Notes under the pieces: generated by a model
What the model was told of the DNA's origin: nothing
Database searches by the model: none
What the model saw: the letters and a program-made list of their open reading frames with translations, nothing else
Program-made: the position numbers and the translations under genes
Source of the DNA: Hyphomicrobiales bacterium
Lineage (GTDB): Bacteria > Pseudomonadota > Alphaproteobacteria > Rhizobiales > Rhizobiaceae
DNA: 64,000 bases
Assembly (NCBI GenBank): GCA_900469475.1
Contig: UBXG01000009.1
Coordinates: forward strand, 434,001-498,000
Direction of reading: 5' to 3'
Shown: positions 8,313 through 16,907 of the stretch, in pieces
Position numbering within the stretch: the first letter of the stretch is position 1
Layout of the letters: each line of letters opens with the position of its first letter

Positions 8313-10046
8313 ATGAACATAAATCTGATCGTGCATCCCGGTGTCGATAGTGCTCTTATCGCCTGGCGCAGCGACTTCATCGACCAGTGCCGCGGCTTTG
8401 CCCTGCGGCGGAAGATCAAGCGAGCGGCTGGAAGCCCGCAAAGCCCCAACACGGTCTCCGATGTCGACACCGATGGCTATCATGAGGAGATCGTTGCCAG
8501 CTGGGTCGGCTTCGCTGACGGGCCTCCCGTCGAGGAAGGCACGCGCAAGCCGACCACGGAATGGCCGATTCAGAAATATCTCTGGTCCGATTTCGCCGTC
8601 AATCCGGGTGATATCGTCGCCTACCGGGTCTCCGCCATGATCGGACCCGAGACGGCGTTGCAGGAATCGGCCGATCACGTATCGGACTGGAGCGAGGCCA
8701 TGCAGATCGGGGCCGAAACCAGCGGCCATGTCAGCTGCTATTTCAATCGCGGCATCGTCGCCAGCCAGTGGCTTGCACGCCTATTGCCCGAAGAGGCTCC
8801 CACCACCAAGCTCAAGAAGGCGATCGCCAACCCCGAGGACCCGATCCGCCAGTTCCTTGCAGGGCCGATCCGCGACAAGCTTGTATCGCTCCTCAATGAT
8901 ATCAGGTCGAGAGGCGGGCATATCTATGCGGCCCTGTTCGAGCTGGATGATCCGGAGCTTATTCCCCTGCTGCAGGGCTTCAAGAAACGCGCTCATATCG
9001 TGCTTGGCAATGGCAGCGTCAAGAAAAAGGGAGAGGACGAAAACGAAGATGCTCGATCCGACCTGTCTTCCTGCGATGTCAGGGATCGCATGAGCGCGCC
9101 GCGGGCATTGGCGCATAATAAATTCCTGGTCATCTGCGGCGCCGACAAATCGCCGCAGGCCGTATGGACCGGCAGCACGAACTGGACGATGACCGGCCTT
9201 TGCACGCAGGCGAACAATGCGCTTCTGATCGATAACCCGGCCGTCGCGCAATTCTATCTCGACCAGTGGAAGACACTTGCCGCCGACGGCAATGATTCGC
9301 CGCCCGCCCTCTATCAAAGCAATGCCGAGCCCAGAACAACGCCCAAGGCCAAGAATACGACGGTCTGGTTCACGCCCATGCGCGAAGGGCTTGATCTCGA
9401 ACAGGCAAGCGAGCTGATCCGCGGTGCCCAGCAGGGCATCCTGTTCGCCATGTTCAATCCCGGGCCTCGCGGCACGCTTCTCAACGACATCATCGAGCTT
9501 GCCTCGCCGTCGAGCCCTTCGTTCAAACCCGATCTCTACATTCAGGGCGTGGTCAACCAGAATCCCGGCACAGCAAAGAACCCTGTCGTGCTGTTCAACA
9601 GAGGCGAGAGGATCGATGCCAATGCCGACGTCGTGCTGCCCGCCGCTATCCCCGGCCGGTTTGCCTATTGGCAGAAGGAAGTTCTGAAGCTGCCAACGGC
9701 CCATGCCATGGTCCACAGCAAGGTGGTCATCGTCGATCCATATGGTCCCAATCCCGTCGTCATGACCGGCTCCCACAATATGGGCCCGAAGGCGAGCGGC
9801 GTGAACGACGAGAACCTGGTGATCATCACCGGCAACGGCGATCTCGCCAGCCAATATGCCGGCAAGATCATGGAAATCTATGCCCAGTATCGCTGGCGGC
9901 AATCCGTTCAGAAACAGGGCGGCGCGCCCAAGTGGACCGGTCTTGCCAATGATGACAGCTGGCAGATCAAATCGCCGGAGCAGCCCTATGACAAACGCCG
10001 CATACGCGAACTCGACTTCTGGTTCGGCAAGAATGACACCGCCTGA
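8313..10046 (+). CDS. Phospholipase D-like protein with two HKD regions, the first altered
   Basis: A 577-residue protein of the phospholipase D superfamily, which cleaves or transfers phosphodiester bonds through paired HxKxxxxD motifs. The second motif, HSKVVIVD at 468-475 followed by GSHNMG, is intact. The first, HNKFLVIC at 268-275 followed by GSTNWT, keeps His and Lys but has Cys where Asp is expected. No signal peptide or membrane segment is visible, so it is probably cytoplasmic unless exported without a cleaved signal. The N-terminal 200 residues do not resemble a PLD half and may be a separate domain. The start is firm (GGGAGAGGGATAATG). Substrate is unknown: lipid, nucleic acid and secreted-effector roles are all possible. 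It appears monocistronic. Confidence 0.8.
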   Translation: MNINLIVHPGVDSALIAWRSDFIDQCRGFALRRKIKRAAGSPQSPNTVSDVDTDGYHEEIVASWVGFADGPPVEEGTRKPTTEWPIQKYLWSDFAVNPGDIVAYRVSAMIGPETALQESADHVSDWSEAMQIGAETSGHVSCYFNRGIVASQWLARLLPEEAPTTKLKKAIANPEDPIRQFLAGPIRDKLVSLLNDIRSRGGHIYAALFELDDPELIPLLQGFKKRAHIVLGNGSVKKKGEDENEDARSDLSSCDVRDRMSAPRALAHNKFLVICGADKSPQAVWTGSTNWTMTGLCTQANNALLIDNPAVAQFYLDQWKTLAADGNDSPPALYQSNAEPRTTPKAKNTTVWFTPMREGLDLEQASELIRGAQQGILFAMFNPGPRGTLLNDIIELASPSSPSFKPDLYIQGVVNQNPGTAKNPVVLFNRGERIDANADVVLPAAIPGRFAYWQKEVLKLPTAHAMVHSKVVIVDPYGPNPVVMTGSHNMGPKASGVNDENLVIITGNGDLASQYAGKIMEIYAQYRWRQSVQKQGGAPKWTGLANDDSWQIKSPEQPYDKRRIRELDFWFGKNDTA

Positions 10047-10806
10047 TGCCCGGCCTGACATCGCGTAGAGGCTAATCCGGGATCGCAACCGACTATTGCT
10101 TCGGGATGAATGAAGTTGCGATCCCCTTGCCCGTGTAGCTCGGTCCGGTCGAGCATTTGTAATGCCGACGCAATCTTCGGCTTCTAGTGGCTTAGCAACA
10201 ATCTGGATTCCCCGATGTTGCTCCGCTATGCTTTTCCCGTTCCTATTTTTATCGGCGCTTTGGCACTCACGGGGTGGGCTTTCCCTATTCTCAAAAGCCA
10301 TACCGCCCGGCCAGACGAGATGGCCACGCCATATCCCGGGGCGTTTGCCGACATGCGTCATCTCACGTCCGAACGACAGGATCCTGCAGGGTATAGGATT
10401 GCCGGCGATGCCGTACCGACTGGTTCCGGCGGCGAGTATCGTCAGGCTCCATCGTGTGGTGACAGTAACGCGCCTTCGCCACCCGGCTATTTCGAACGGG
10501 CCAGGATGCTTCTATACCTTCTGCGGACGCGCCACCGGCGAAAATAGGCCGGCCATGAGGCTACGCAAGCAAATACGAGGCATGAATGATCCCGCCGCTG
10601 TAGCATCAGTTGCCGGACCCTCTCCGCCCGCCGAAGCCTCCAGCCATCCATTCGGGCAGGTTAAATAAACCTCTGGTAGCTGATATGATATTCACTATCG
10701 GCTTGGATGCCACCCCCGAGCCGACTACCGCAGCGTCCGGCGAGACTGCATGCCCTCGCAGTGTCGTCGGACACCCTCCCCTAAAACCGCGCCCATTTCG
10801 ACCGGC
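10047..10806. other. 760-base intergenic region with one doubtful small ORF
   Basis: The gap lies between the phospholipase D-like gene and the convergent FAD dehydrogenase. An ORF at 10215-10547 would encode 110 residues with a hydrophobic, signal-like start (IFIGALALTGWAF), but it has no Shine-Dalgarno sequence and no recognisable domain; two other frames are also open here. I see no repeat or RNA gene. The region may hold decayed coding sequence. Confidence 0.35.
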
Positions 10807-12447
10807 TTATGCCGCCCGCCCCGCTTTGCGGCCGGAAAAAATGCATCCTCCCAGGAATGTGCCCTCCAACGCATTGTAGCCGTGATATCCGCCGCCGCCG
10901 AAGCCTGCGGCCTCGCCGCAGACATACAATCCGGGGATGAGTGCGCCGCTCCGCGCGAGCGCCTGGCTTTTCAGATCGGTTTCGAGACCGCCAAGAGATT
11001 TCCGCGTCAGAATATGGAGGCGCACGGCGATCAATGGACCTGCCTTCGCATCCAATATGCTATGCGGCGGGGCCGTGCGCATGAAGCGATCGCCGAGATA
11101 GCCGCGCGCCTGTCGCAAGGCTACGATCTGGGCATCCTTGGCAAAGGGGTTATCCAATTCGCGGTCGCGGGCTTCGATCTGCCTGCACAGATGGATAAGA
11201 TCGAGCGGACGATCGCCGATACGGTTCATGCCGGCCACAAGCTCTTCCAGCGTTTCGGCAACGACGAAATCCCTGCCCATCGCCTTGAAGGCTTCCACCG
11301 GCGGAGGAGCCAATCGCCCAAGGCGGCTGCGCAGAAGAAGCCCGATATCGCGTCCGGTAAGATCCGGGTTCTGCTCGGAGCCTGAAAGGGCAAATTCCTT
11401 CTTGACGATTTTCTGCGTGGTCACGAACCAGCTGTAGCTATGCCCGAGCCTGCAGATGTGCTGCAGCGTCGAAAGGCTGTCGAAACCCGGCAGGCAAGGT
11501 GCTGGCATGCGATTGCCATTGGCGTCGAACCAGAGCGAGGACGGGCCTGGCAGGATGCGGATGCCGTGGTTCGGCCAGATCGGGTCCCAATTGGCAATGC
11601 CTTCGGTATAGTGCCACATCCGGTCGCCGTTGATCGGCCGCGCGCCGGCTGCCTCGGCATGACCGATCATCAGGCCATCCACGTGATGGGGCACGCCGCT
11701 CAGCATCCGCTCCGGGGGTGCGCCAAGGCGTTCGACGGGCCAGGCGCGGCGAACCAGTTCCAGATTGCCGCCGATGCCGCCGCTTGCCACGATCACAGCA
11801 CCCTCGATGCGGAAGTCACCGACAACATCACGGTTCGATTGCTGACCGCGGCGGATGTTGTCCTCGGCGAGGATCTCGCCCTCCACGCCGAAAATGCCGT
11901 CTTCATCACCGACCAATCGTGTCACGCGCCGCCGGAACAAGAGCTCGATCTTGCCGTCCTTCTCCGCCGCCAAAACCCTTTTTACGAATGGATCGAGAAC
12001 GCCAGGACCCGTACCCCAGGTGACATGGAAGCGCGGTACGGAATTGCCGTGCCCGTCGGCAAGGCCACCGCCGCGCTCCGCCCAGCCGACAACGGGAAAC
12101 CAGCGCATGCCGAGCCCATGCAGCCAGCTGCGCATCTCGCCGGCGGCGAAATTGAGATAGGCCTCTGCCCAGGCACGCGGCCAGAAGTCCTCCGGTCGGT
12201 CGAAGGCCGCAGCGCCCAACCAATCCTGACGGGCGAGATCGAGACTGTCGCGAATGCGCATCCGCCGTTGTTCCGGCGTATCGATCATGAACAGCCCGCC
12301 AAGCGACCAGAAGGCCTGTCCGCCGAGACTTGCCCGAGGCTCCTGATCGATAAGGATCACCCGTTTCCCACGCTCTAGCAGCTCGCAAGCCGCAACAAGG
12401 CCTGACAGGCCTGTTCCAACGATCACCACATCAGCATGACTGCTCAT
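10807..12447 (-). CDS. FAD-dependent dehydrogenase/succinate-dehydrogenase-like flavoprotein
   Basis: A 546-residue flavoprotein of the FAD-binding-2 (fumarate reductase/ketosteroid dehydrogenase-like) family. The N-terminal dinucleotide fold is intact (VVIVGTGLSGLVAA, then the acidic VILIDQE), with GGQAFWSLGG near residue 55. The C-terminal FAD-contact segment is PGLYVCGEAAGFGGGGYHG, followed by GTFLGGCIFSGR. Such proteins oxidise or reduce C-C bonds; the substrate here is not evident. ATG at 12447 has a strong GGAGGGGG site. The gene stands alone and no electron-transfer partner is adjacent. Confidence 0.85.
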   Translation of the reverse strand: MSSHADVVIVGTGLSGLVAACELLERGKRVILIDQEPRASLGGQAFWSLGGLFMIDTPEQRRMRIRDSLDLARQDWLGAAAFDRPEDFWPRAWAEAYLNFAAGEMRSWLHGLGMRWFPVVGWAERGGGLADGHGNSVPRFHVTWGTGPGVLDPFVKRVLAAEKDGKIELLFRRRVTRLVGDEDGIFGVEGEILAEDNIRRGQQSNRDVVGDFRIEGAVIVASGGIGGNLELVRRAWPVERLGAPPERMLSGVPHHVDGLMIGHAEAAGARPINGDRMWHYTEGIANWDPIWPNHGIRILPGPSSLWFDANGNRMPAPCLPGFDSLSTLQHICRLGHSYSWFVTTQKIVKKEFALSGSEQNPDLTGRDIGLLLRSRLGRLAPPPVEAFKAMGRDFVVAETLEELVAGMNRIGDRPLDLIHLCRQIEARDRELDNPFAKDAQIVALRQARGYLGDRFMRTAPPHSILDAKAGPLIAVRLHILTRKSLGGLETDLKSQALARSGALIPGLYVCGEAAGFGGGGYHGYNALEGTFLGGCIFSGRKAGRAA

Positions 12448-12740
12448 TCGTTTCCCCCTCCGCGAATAGCATATCAATTAGAGAGCTTAATGAAGCTTAC
12501 GTAAAAGTAAAACGAATGTCAGAGCTGACGACCATCCAGAATCGATCCACCAAGCCTGCATTTCGTCTCCACGAAACCTGCACGATGTTCATGTTGTCTT
12601 CCGACACTGACAGCGATCAATCGCCCTTTTTGTTGATGCGGTTACCGCTGTCGACACGAAAGGACCCCTCAGCAGGCATGGGCTTCCGAGCGAACGGAGA
12701 TAGTGACGAACGACATCGGCAGCCCCTCAAGGGAAGCATC

Positions 12741-12965
12741 ATGTATAAACAGAAGACGCCCACGCTTATCGATTGGCTTTTCATGTTGGCGCGTCTGGCA
12801 CCGATCATCATGGTTTACCTGTGGCCGACATTCCTTCGTTTCATTCTAGGCACTGTCTTTTTTGTCGCGCTCGCCGCGCTGATGTATCATTTGGTTGACG
12901 TGGAGCCGAACTTTTCGGTGTATGACTCTTCTCCACAAGTGGCTCCACTTACTCGCGAGCGGTAA
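12741..12965 (+). CDS. Small two-segment membrane protein
   Basis: A 74-residue protein beginning MYKQKTPTLIDWLF with two predicted membrane segments (about residues 10-30 and 32-52) and a polar tail. ATG at 12741 is preceded by AAGGGAAG at good spacing. An in-frame extension upstream to 12516 is open but its residues look non-coding. Family unknown. It lies at the head of a run of small rhizobial genes. Confidence 0.6.
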   Translation: MYKQKTPTLIDWLFMLARLAPIIMVYLWPTFLRFILGTVFFVALAALMYHLVDVEPNFSVYDSSPQVAPLTRER

Positions 12966-13149
12966 TCTTTTCCTTGGGAGGTCGAACCAAATGGCGACCC
13001 TTCGGCATAACGAAAGCCTCGTCCCGCGATTGACTGGCGGAGGGAAATCACGACAGAGTAGATGCCCACACGGCCTTCTCCACCGCATCGGCTTGCCTGA
13101 CATCGGAAAAGGCAATACCCGATTGCTTAACAGGAGAGGAGCAGCAGCC

Positions 13150-13527
13150 ATGGGCAAGCTTCCCGACATGACGAAACATCGCGGCTTTCCTTCCGGCATG
13201 CCGGGTACAGGCGTGCAATTCACCATTCGCCGCGCAAACCCCAAGGGCGTGACGCCGATCAAGAAACTGCCACGCCGCGCGCGGCCGGGAACACAGGAAC
13301 ACCGGATCGACGCGGCGTTTCTGCATGCGCTCTGGCACTATTTCGGCGCAGAACCTTTCGAGCGCGGCAATCTCGACGCTGCTCGGCTCAACCTGCTCTT
13401 CGAGCGCGAGGTGCTACCCGCAGACAAGGATTTCGATCCGCTCTCCTATGAAGCCATGCTCGTCATCAATGAGAAAGTGGCGCGCGAAAGCTTCCCCGAA
13501 GCATTCGAAGATGTGATGGAGATCTGA
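13150..13527 (+). CDS. Conserved-looking hypothetical protein, 125 residues
   Basis: The product starts MGKLPDMTKHRGFPSG and is basic in its first half and acidic in its second, ending FPEAFEDVMEI. The start is well supported by AGGAGAGGAG six bases upstream; the frame stays open a further 255 bases upstream but without sensible composition. No signal peptide or membrane segment. The segment with LHALWHYFGAEPFERGNLD suggests a folded helical domain, but I do not recognise the family. Codon usage is like that of the surrounding genes. Confidence 0.65.
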   Translation: MGKLPDMTKHRGFPSGMPGTGVQFTIRRANPKGVTPIKKLPRRARPGTQEHRIDAAFLHALWHYFGAEPFERGNLDAARLNLLFEREVLPADKDFDPLSYEAMLVINEKVARESFPEAFEDVMEI

Positions 13528-13685
13528 CGCCACGCGGAAGCGCGCAGCCCTCTCGAACGGGCGGCTACGGAAGTACCGCGCCACGGAGCCATGTCGATAA
13601 GGATGGCATGCGGCCCTATGCCCGGTTGCCTCCGGGCTGGAGCGCGCTAACTTACGGTAGTCGACACTCTTCATTTGAGGCTGAC

Positions 13686-13796
13686 ATGCCCGACGACGTG
13701 AATGGCCTGAAGGCAAAGCTCGTCACGCATCACGATTACGTCCGGCGGCATGGCGAGGATATGCCGGAAGTTCGCGACTGGCGCTGGAAACGATAG
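13686..13796 (+). pseudogene. Remnant of phosphoketolase C-terminus
   Basis: The last 37 codons before a stop read like the extreme C-terminus of D-xylulose-5-phosphate/fructose-6-phosphate phosphoketolase: an LKAKLVTHHDYVRRHG helix followed by EDMPEVRDWRW, the characteristic family ending. Full-length phosphoketolase has about 800 residues, and none of the rest is present upstream, where the preceding unknown gene ends at 13527. This is probably a fragment left after deletion or recombination. A small independent gene using this tail cannot be excluded. Confidence 0.6.
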
Positions 13797-13850
13797 AACT
13801 GGTCTGACGTCGACAACAAGCCGGGAACACCGCCGTGCAGCGGCCAAACC

Positions 13851-14039
13851 TTACGATTTGGACGCATGTTCCGGCTTTCCCTTTTGCTTGGTGGCGGCCA
13901 TGTCGCGAAGCTCCTTCTCGCTCATGGAGTCGACCATGCTCTTCGACGCACCCTTCAGTTCGCTCCTCTTTCTTTCGCCGCGTTTGGCGGCGAGCGCCGC
14001 ACCGGCAGCCATTTGCTGTGATTTCGACTTTGCTGGCAT
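13851..14039 (-). CDS. DUF3008-type small basic protein
   Basis: A 62-residue, highly charged protein starting MPAKSKSQQMAAGAALAAKR, with the family ending MSEKELRDMAATKQKGKPEH. These short proteins are widespread in alphaproteobacteria and their function is unknown; composition suggests an abundant, soluble, possibly nucleic-acid-associated or desiccation-type protein. The start is firm: AAAGGAGATG lies upstream of ATG at 14039. It lies 67 bases downstream of the PEBP-type gene on the same strand. Confidence 0.8.
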   Translation of the reverse strand: MPAKSKSQQMAAGAALAAKRGERKRSELKGASKSMVDSMSEKELRDMAATKQKGKPEHASKS

Positions 14040-14106
14040 GATGACATCTCCTTTGGATTAGGTTGAAATTTGCCGCCGCCGATCGTGTCCGCTTCCAAGG
14101 CGCGAC

Positions 14107-14568
14107 TTACGCTTGGTAGCTGCCGGTAAGGCTTGCTTCTGCAAGCGTGTGTTTCTTCACCTTCTGCCACATGGCTTCTGCGCCAGCGGCCTCGGGAAGG
14201 GTCACCCTCGGTACATCAAGCGCGGCAAGCCGGAAAATATACCGATGGGGCGGATCGCCCGCAGGCGGTTGTGGACCATCATAGCGGGCATTGCCGAAAT
14301 CGTTCCTGTAGAAACGCAGCGCCTGTTCCTGCATCGTGTCTAGACTTTCAACCAGGCCAGTCCATTGCGCGGGGATATTGGCGATACCACAGTGACGGAA
14401 TGTTCCGCTCGGCGCATCCGGATCCTCGACGATCAGCGCGAAGCTTTGGGTTTTCTCCGGCGCGCCGCCCCAGGCAAGAGGCGGGAATGTATTTTCCCCT
14501 TCCAGGGCATATTTGCGCGGTATGGGCGTACCCTCGGCAAAGGCCTTGCTGATCAATGTCAAAGCCAT
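14107..14568 (-). CDS. YbhB/YbcL-type PEBP family protein
   Basis: A 153-residue phosphatidylethanolamine-binding-protein-family member (Raf-kinase-inhibitor-like). Family motifs are clear: FPPLAWGGAPEKTQSFALI, the ligand-pocket DPDAPSGTFRHC and the GPQPPAGDPPHRYIF segment. There is no signal peptide, so it is a cytoplasmic YbhB-like form. Biochemical role in bacteria is not established. ATG at 14568 follows AAAGGAGGATCG, a very strong site. It is probably cotranscribed with the downstream DUF3008-type gene. Confidence 0.9.
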   Translation of the reverse strand: MALTLISKAFAEGTPIPRKYALEGENTFPPLAWGGAPEKTQSFALIVEDPDAPSGTFRHCGIANIPAQWTGLVESLDTMQEQALRFYRNDFGNARYDGPQPPAGDPPHRYIFRLAALDVPRVTLPEAAGAEAMWQKVKKHTLAEASLTGSYQA

Positions 14569-14707
14569 TCGATCCTCCTTTTATCATCGCAGATTCATGA
14601 GCCTGTGAACCTCTGAATCTAAGGTGGAACACATCAGAATCACTATTGTTCCCCCATGGAACCATCGCTCGCCCCAGTTGTTTAGAACATCCACGAAGGA
14701 GGAAAAG

Positions 14708-14965
14708 ATGGCGGATGAACGGTTCGAGTGGATCAGCAGACGGGCCTATGCGATTTGGGAAGCGGCTGGACGCCCTTGGGGCTGCAGCCAGCATCATTGG
14801 GAGCAGGCAGCGAAGGAACGCGAGATCATGGAGAGAACGCGCGCATCGGCGGATGGCGAAGAAATACTCGCAAGATTCAGAAAAGCCCCCGCGAAGCACC
14901 AGCCCGATGACGCCGGTCAGGAACCCGAGGAAAAAACGCAGTCCGGCGCCCGGCGCGCCGGATAA
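14708..14965 (+). CDS. DUF2934-domain protein
   Basis: An 85-residue soluble protein. Residues 8-45 carry the DUF2934 pattern (RAYAIWEAAGRPWGCSQHHW, then QAAKEREI), a helical motif common in rhizobia and other proteobacteria. The tail is charged and probably disordered. Function unknown. ATG at 14708 has an excellent AAGGAGGAAAAG site; the 28 codons upstream in frame are not coding-like. It is divergent from the PEBP-type gene. Confidence 0.8.
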   Translation: MADERFEWISRRAYAIWEAAGRPWGCSQHHWEQAAKEREIMERTRASADGEEILARFRKAPAKHQPDDAGQEPEEKTQSGARRAG

Positions 14966-15070
14966 TAGACATCCGCTTTTTGCTGGATAAGGCCAACAAT
15001 CAGATGCGCCAGGAGCTAACCTGTCGACGGACTCATTGATCCTGCGATTTCATCCGCAATTCAAAAGCCC

Positions 15071-15427
15071 CTAATTCTGCGTTCCGTCACGGTTCGGCTG
15101 GGCCGGCGTGCTCTTCGTGCCCTGCTGATTGTTTTCCGTGCGATCGGTAGGCGCTGGCTGGGCCGTTTGGCCGGCTGGCGGCGTGTTGTCTACCGTGCCC
15201 GCCTTCGGCTGTCCGCTGGAGGAGCTAGTCGTCGGCGACGCATTCTGAGGTTTGCCTGGTTCGATGTAACGACCCCAGATTTCCACGCCAACCCATACGA
15301 TTGCCGCCAGAACCAGCGCTGTCACCAGCACGGTGAACAGATGTGTTCCCCGCACGCCCTGTCGGGCTTCAGTCGCGGATAGTGGTTTCGTCTGCTCCCG
15401 GGGCTTCTTCTGTTCGTCGAACGTCAT
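15071..15427 (-). CDS. Single-pass membrane protein with Ser/Thr/Pro/Gln-rich tail
   Basis: A 118-residue protein with a charged N-terminus (about 28 residues), one strong membrane segment (LFTVLVTALVLAAIVWVGVEIW) and a roughly 65-residue low-complexity tail rich in Pro, Gln, Thr and Ser. It is predicted to be anchored in the inner membrane with a disordered, probably periplasmic tail. No family recognised. Two neighbouring genes (15696 and 16135) encode products with similar Pro/Asn/Gln-rich ends. Confidence 0.65.
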   Translation of the reverse strand: MTFDEQKKPREQTKPLSATEARQGVRGTHLFTVLVTALVLAAIVWVGVEIWGRYIEPGKPQNASPTTSSSSGQPKAGTVDNTPPAGQTAQPAPTDRTENNQQGTKSTPAQPNRDGTQN

Positions 15428-15695
15428 AGCAAGCCTCTATCTATTGCAAATTTTACATCGACCTAACCAAAACACCCGGCGATGGTTCCAGAGGGGCGCC
15501 AAGGAATTGGGTCGAAGCGGAACAACAGGGAAAGCCCAGCGTTAGCCCAATAAGGTTGCAGATCGTGCCAAGTGGACGCGATGGTGCTGAAGAATATGGA
15601 GATTTTTCCGCTTTCTCTCCATAGCCAACGAAACGGCAGTCGAGCTTCCTATCCATCCGATCTGCAGCCCCTCCAACATTTAAGGAGGGTGAACA

Positions 15696-16124
15696 ATGCC
15701 CATGAATACCGTCAACGCGGTGACGCTGCAGAAATTGTCGACCCTGTCGGCGCGCGCTCGCCTGAGGGCTGGTCGACCGCGCCAGTGGAACGGTTGGGAC
15801 CTGACTGAAAGCGGCCGCCTGCTGTTGATTGCGACGATAACGGCTGCCATGTCCTGGAATTTTGCCGCCGCGCAGCAATCGAACGATGATCGCTGCAAAG
15901 CGGAAGAAACCAACCGGCAGACTGATGGCCAGCAGGCGCAAGGCGAACAGACGCCGCCGGCTACGAATAATCCCAGCCGGAAACTGTCCGACTGTGGCGG
16001 TGTGCTGAAACCGCCGTCAGTCGGCGATAGCAAGATGGAAAAGCCCGCGCCGCAGGTGGGCAACACTCCCGTCATCAAGCCTGGCAACACAGAACAGCAG
16101 AACAATCAACAGCCGGGCAAATGA
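15696..16124 (+). CDS. Secreted or membrane-anchored hypothetical protein
   Basis: A 142-residue protein. After about 40 basic residues there is a hydrophobic stretch (LLLIATITAAMSWNFAAA) ending in an AAAQQ-like cleavage region, then a hydrophilic tail rich in Asn, Gln and Pro with two Cys. The length of the segment before the hydrophobic core is unusual for a signal peptide, so the start could lie further downstream. ATG at 15696 has a textbook AAGGAGGGTGAACA site, which is why I kept it. A longer antisense ORF over its first half is rejected. Function unknown. Confidence 0.6.
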   Translation: MPMNTVNAVTLQKLSTLSARARLRAGRPRQWNGWDLTESGRLLLIATITAAMSWNFAAAQQSNDDRCKAEETNRQTDGQQAQGEQTPPATNNPSRKLSDCGGVLKPPSVGDSKMEKPAPQVGNTPVIKPGNTEQQNNQQPGK

Positions 16125-16134
16125 GACTGATCCG

Positions 16135-16281
16135 TCAGGGTTTGGGTTCGGGCTGCTCGATGGGGCCGTTCTTAACGGCGCCGCTATCTCGGCCGTCGCT
16201 TGACGTAAACGGCTTGATGACGAGAATCGCCAGAACGGACGCGACCATGAGGCCGAAGATGACGAGCAATAGCATCCGCAT
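16135..16281 (-). CDS. 48-residue single-pass membrane protein
   Basis: A short gene encoding MRMLLLVIFGLMVASVLA followed by ILVIKPF and a hydrophilic, Pro-rich end. One membrane segment fills the first half. It starts nine bases after the BON-domain gene on the same strand, and its Shine-Dalgarno AAGG overlaps that gene's stop codon, indicating a two-gene operon with coupling. Function unknown; possibly a small envelope-stress protein. Confidence 0.55.
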   Translation of the reverse strand: MRMLLLVIFGLMVASVLAILVIKPFTSSDGRDSGAVKNGPIEQPEPKP

Positions 16282-16290
16282 CTGAAAGCC

Positions 16291-16839
16291 TTACGCCCGC
16301 TGCGATTTGCGGACGGCAAGGTTGCTGTCGTGCCCGATAATGCCGCCGGCCTGCCGGGATATCGCTTCCGCACGCTGCTTGGCCTCGTGATTTTCAACGG
16401 AACCTTCAATAACGACGCGCCCGTGACTGACGGTCACGAAGATACTGGTCTCGTCGAGCAGTTGATCGGCTTTAAGCCCGCTCTCGATTTCCGTTCGTAT
16501 TTCAACGTCTGTTCTCTCCGGCGTCGATGCGTAAGGGGGTTCGGATCGTGTATCTTCGCTGGCCTCTTCTGATTCGGAAGCTGCCCTCACTTCCGAGATT
16601 TTGCCGGAAACTTCATCAGCCATCTGCCTGCGCAATAGATCATGCGTAGCCGAATCTTCGCAGCGCGCATCGTCGGTACCATTTTCGGGCCGTAGCTCTA
16701 TTGGCGAGGCCTCTCCTGCCCGCTGTTCGGACTTGATATCCCCAGACCCACCGGCGGCCTGGTCGAGTGCCTGCACGGTGCGCGTATCGCCACGATGCGG
16801 GGAACCCCTTGCGTTTGTCCTATCGCTGATTTTGGTCAT
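16291..16839 (-). CDS. BON-domain protein
   Basis: A 182-residue protein with a long polar, probably disordered N-terminus (residues 1-108) and a C-terminal BON domain (DVEIRTEIESGLKADQLLD, then VTVSHGRVVIEGSVENHEAK). BON domains are membrane- or lipid-associated modules of OsmY-type stress proteins, but this copy has no signal peptide. ATG at 16839 is preceded by AGGGAG. It sits downstream of an MgtC-type gene and upstream of the 48-residue membrane protein, all leftward. A role in osmotic or envelope stress is inferred from the family only. Confidence 0.8.
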   Translation of the reverse strand: MTKISDRTNARGSPHRGDTRTVQALDQAAGGSGDIKSEQRAGEASPIELRPENGTDDARCEDSATHDLLRRQMADEVSGKISEVRAASESEEASEDTRSEPPYASTPERTDVEIRTEIESGLKADQLLDETSIFVTVSHGRVVIEGSVENHEAKQRAEAISRQAGGIIGHDSNLAVRKSQRA

Positions 16840-16907
16840 GGTTTTCTCCCTGTTCGACGAGGGCTTAACCTTTGCCGCTCCGGAATGTTCCGGTCTCAGG
16901 GCTTGCG

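Noticed and set aside
8781..10361. 526-codon minus-strand frame opposite the phospholipase D-like gene
   Set aside because: No recognisable domain or ribosome-binding site; the plus strand has both HKD regions and a strong start site.
10162..10668. 168-codon plus-strand frame in the long gap after the phospholipase D-like gene
   Set aside because: No start site or domain, and it competes with another weak frame at 10215.
15453..15941. 162-codon minus-strand frame overlapping the secreted hypothetical protein
   Set aside because: The plus-strand gene at 15696 has an excellent ribosome-binding site and a hydrophobic export-like segment; the antisense frame has neither.
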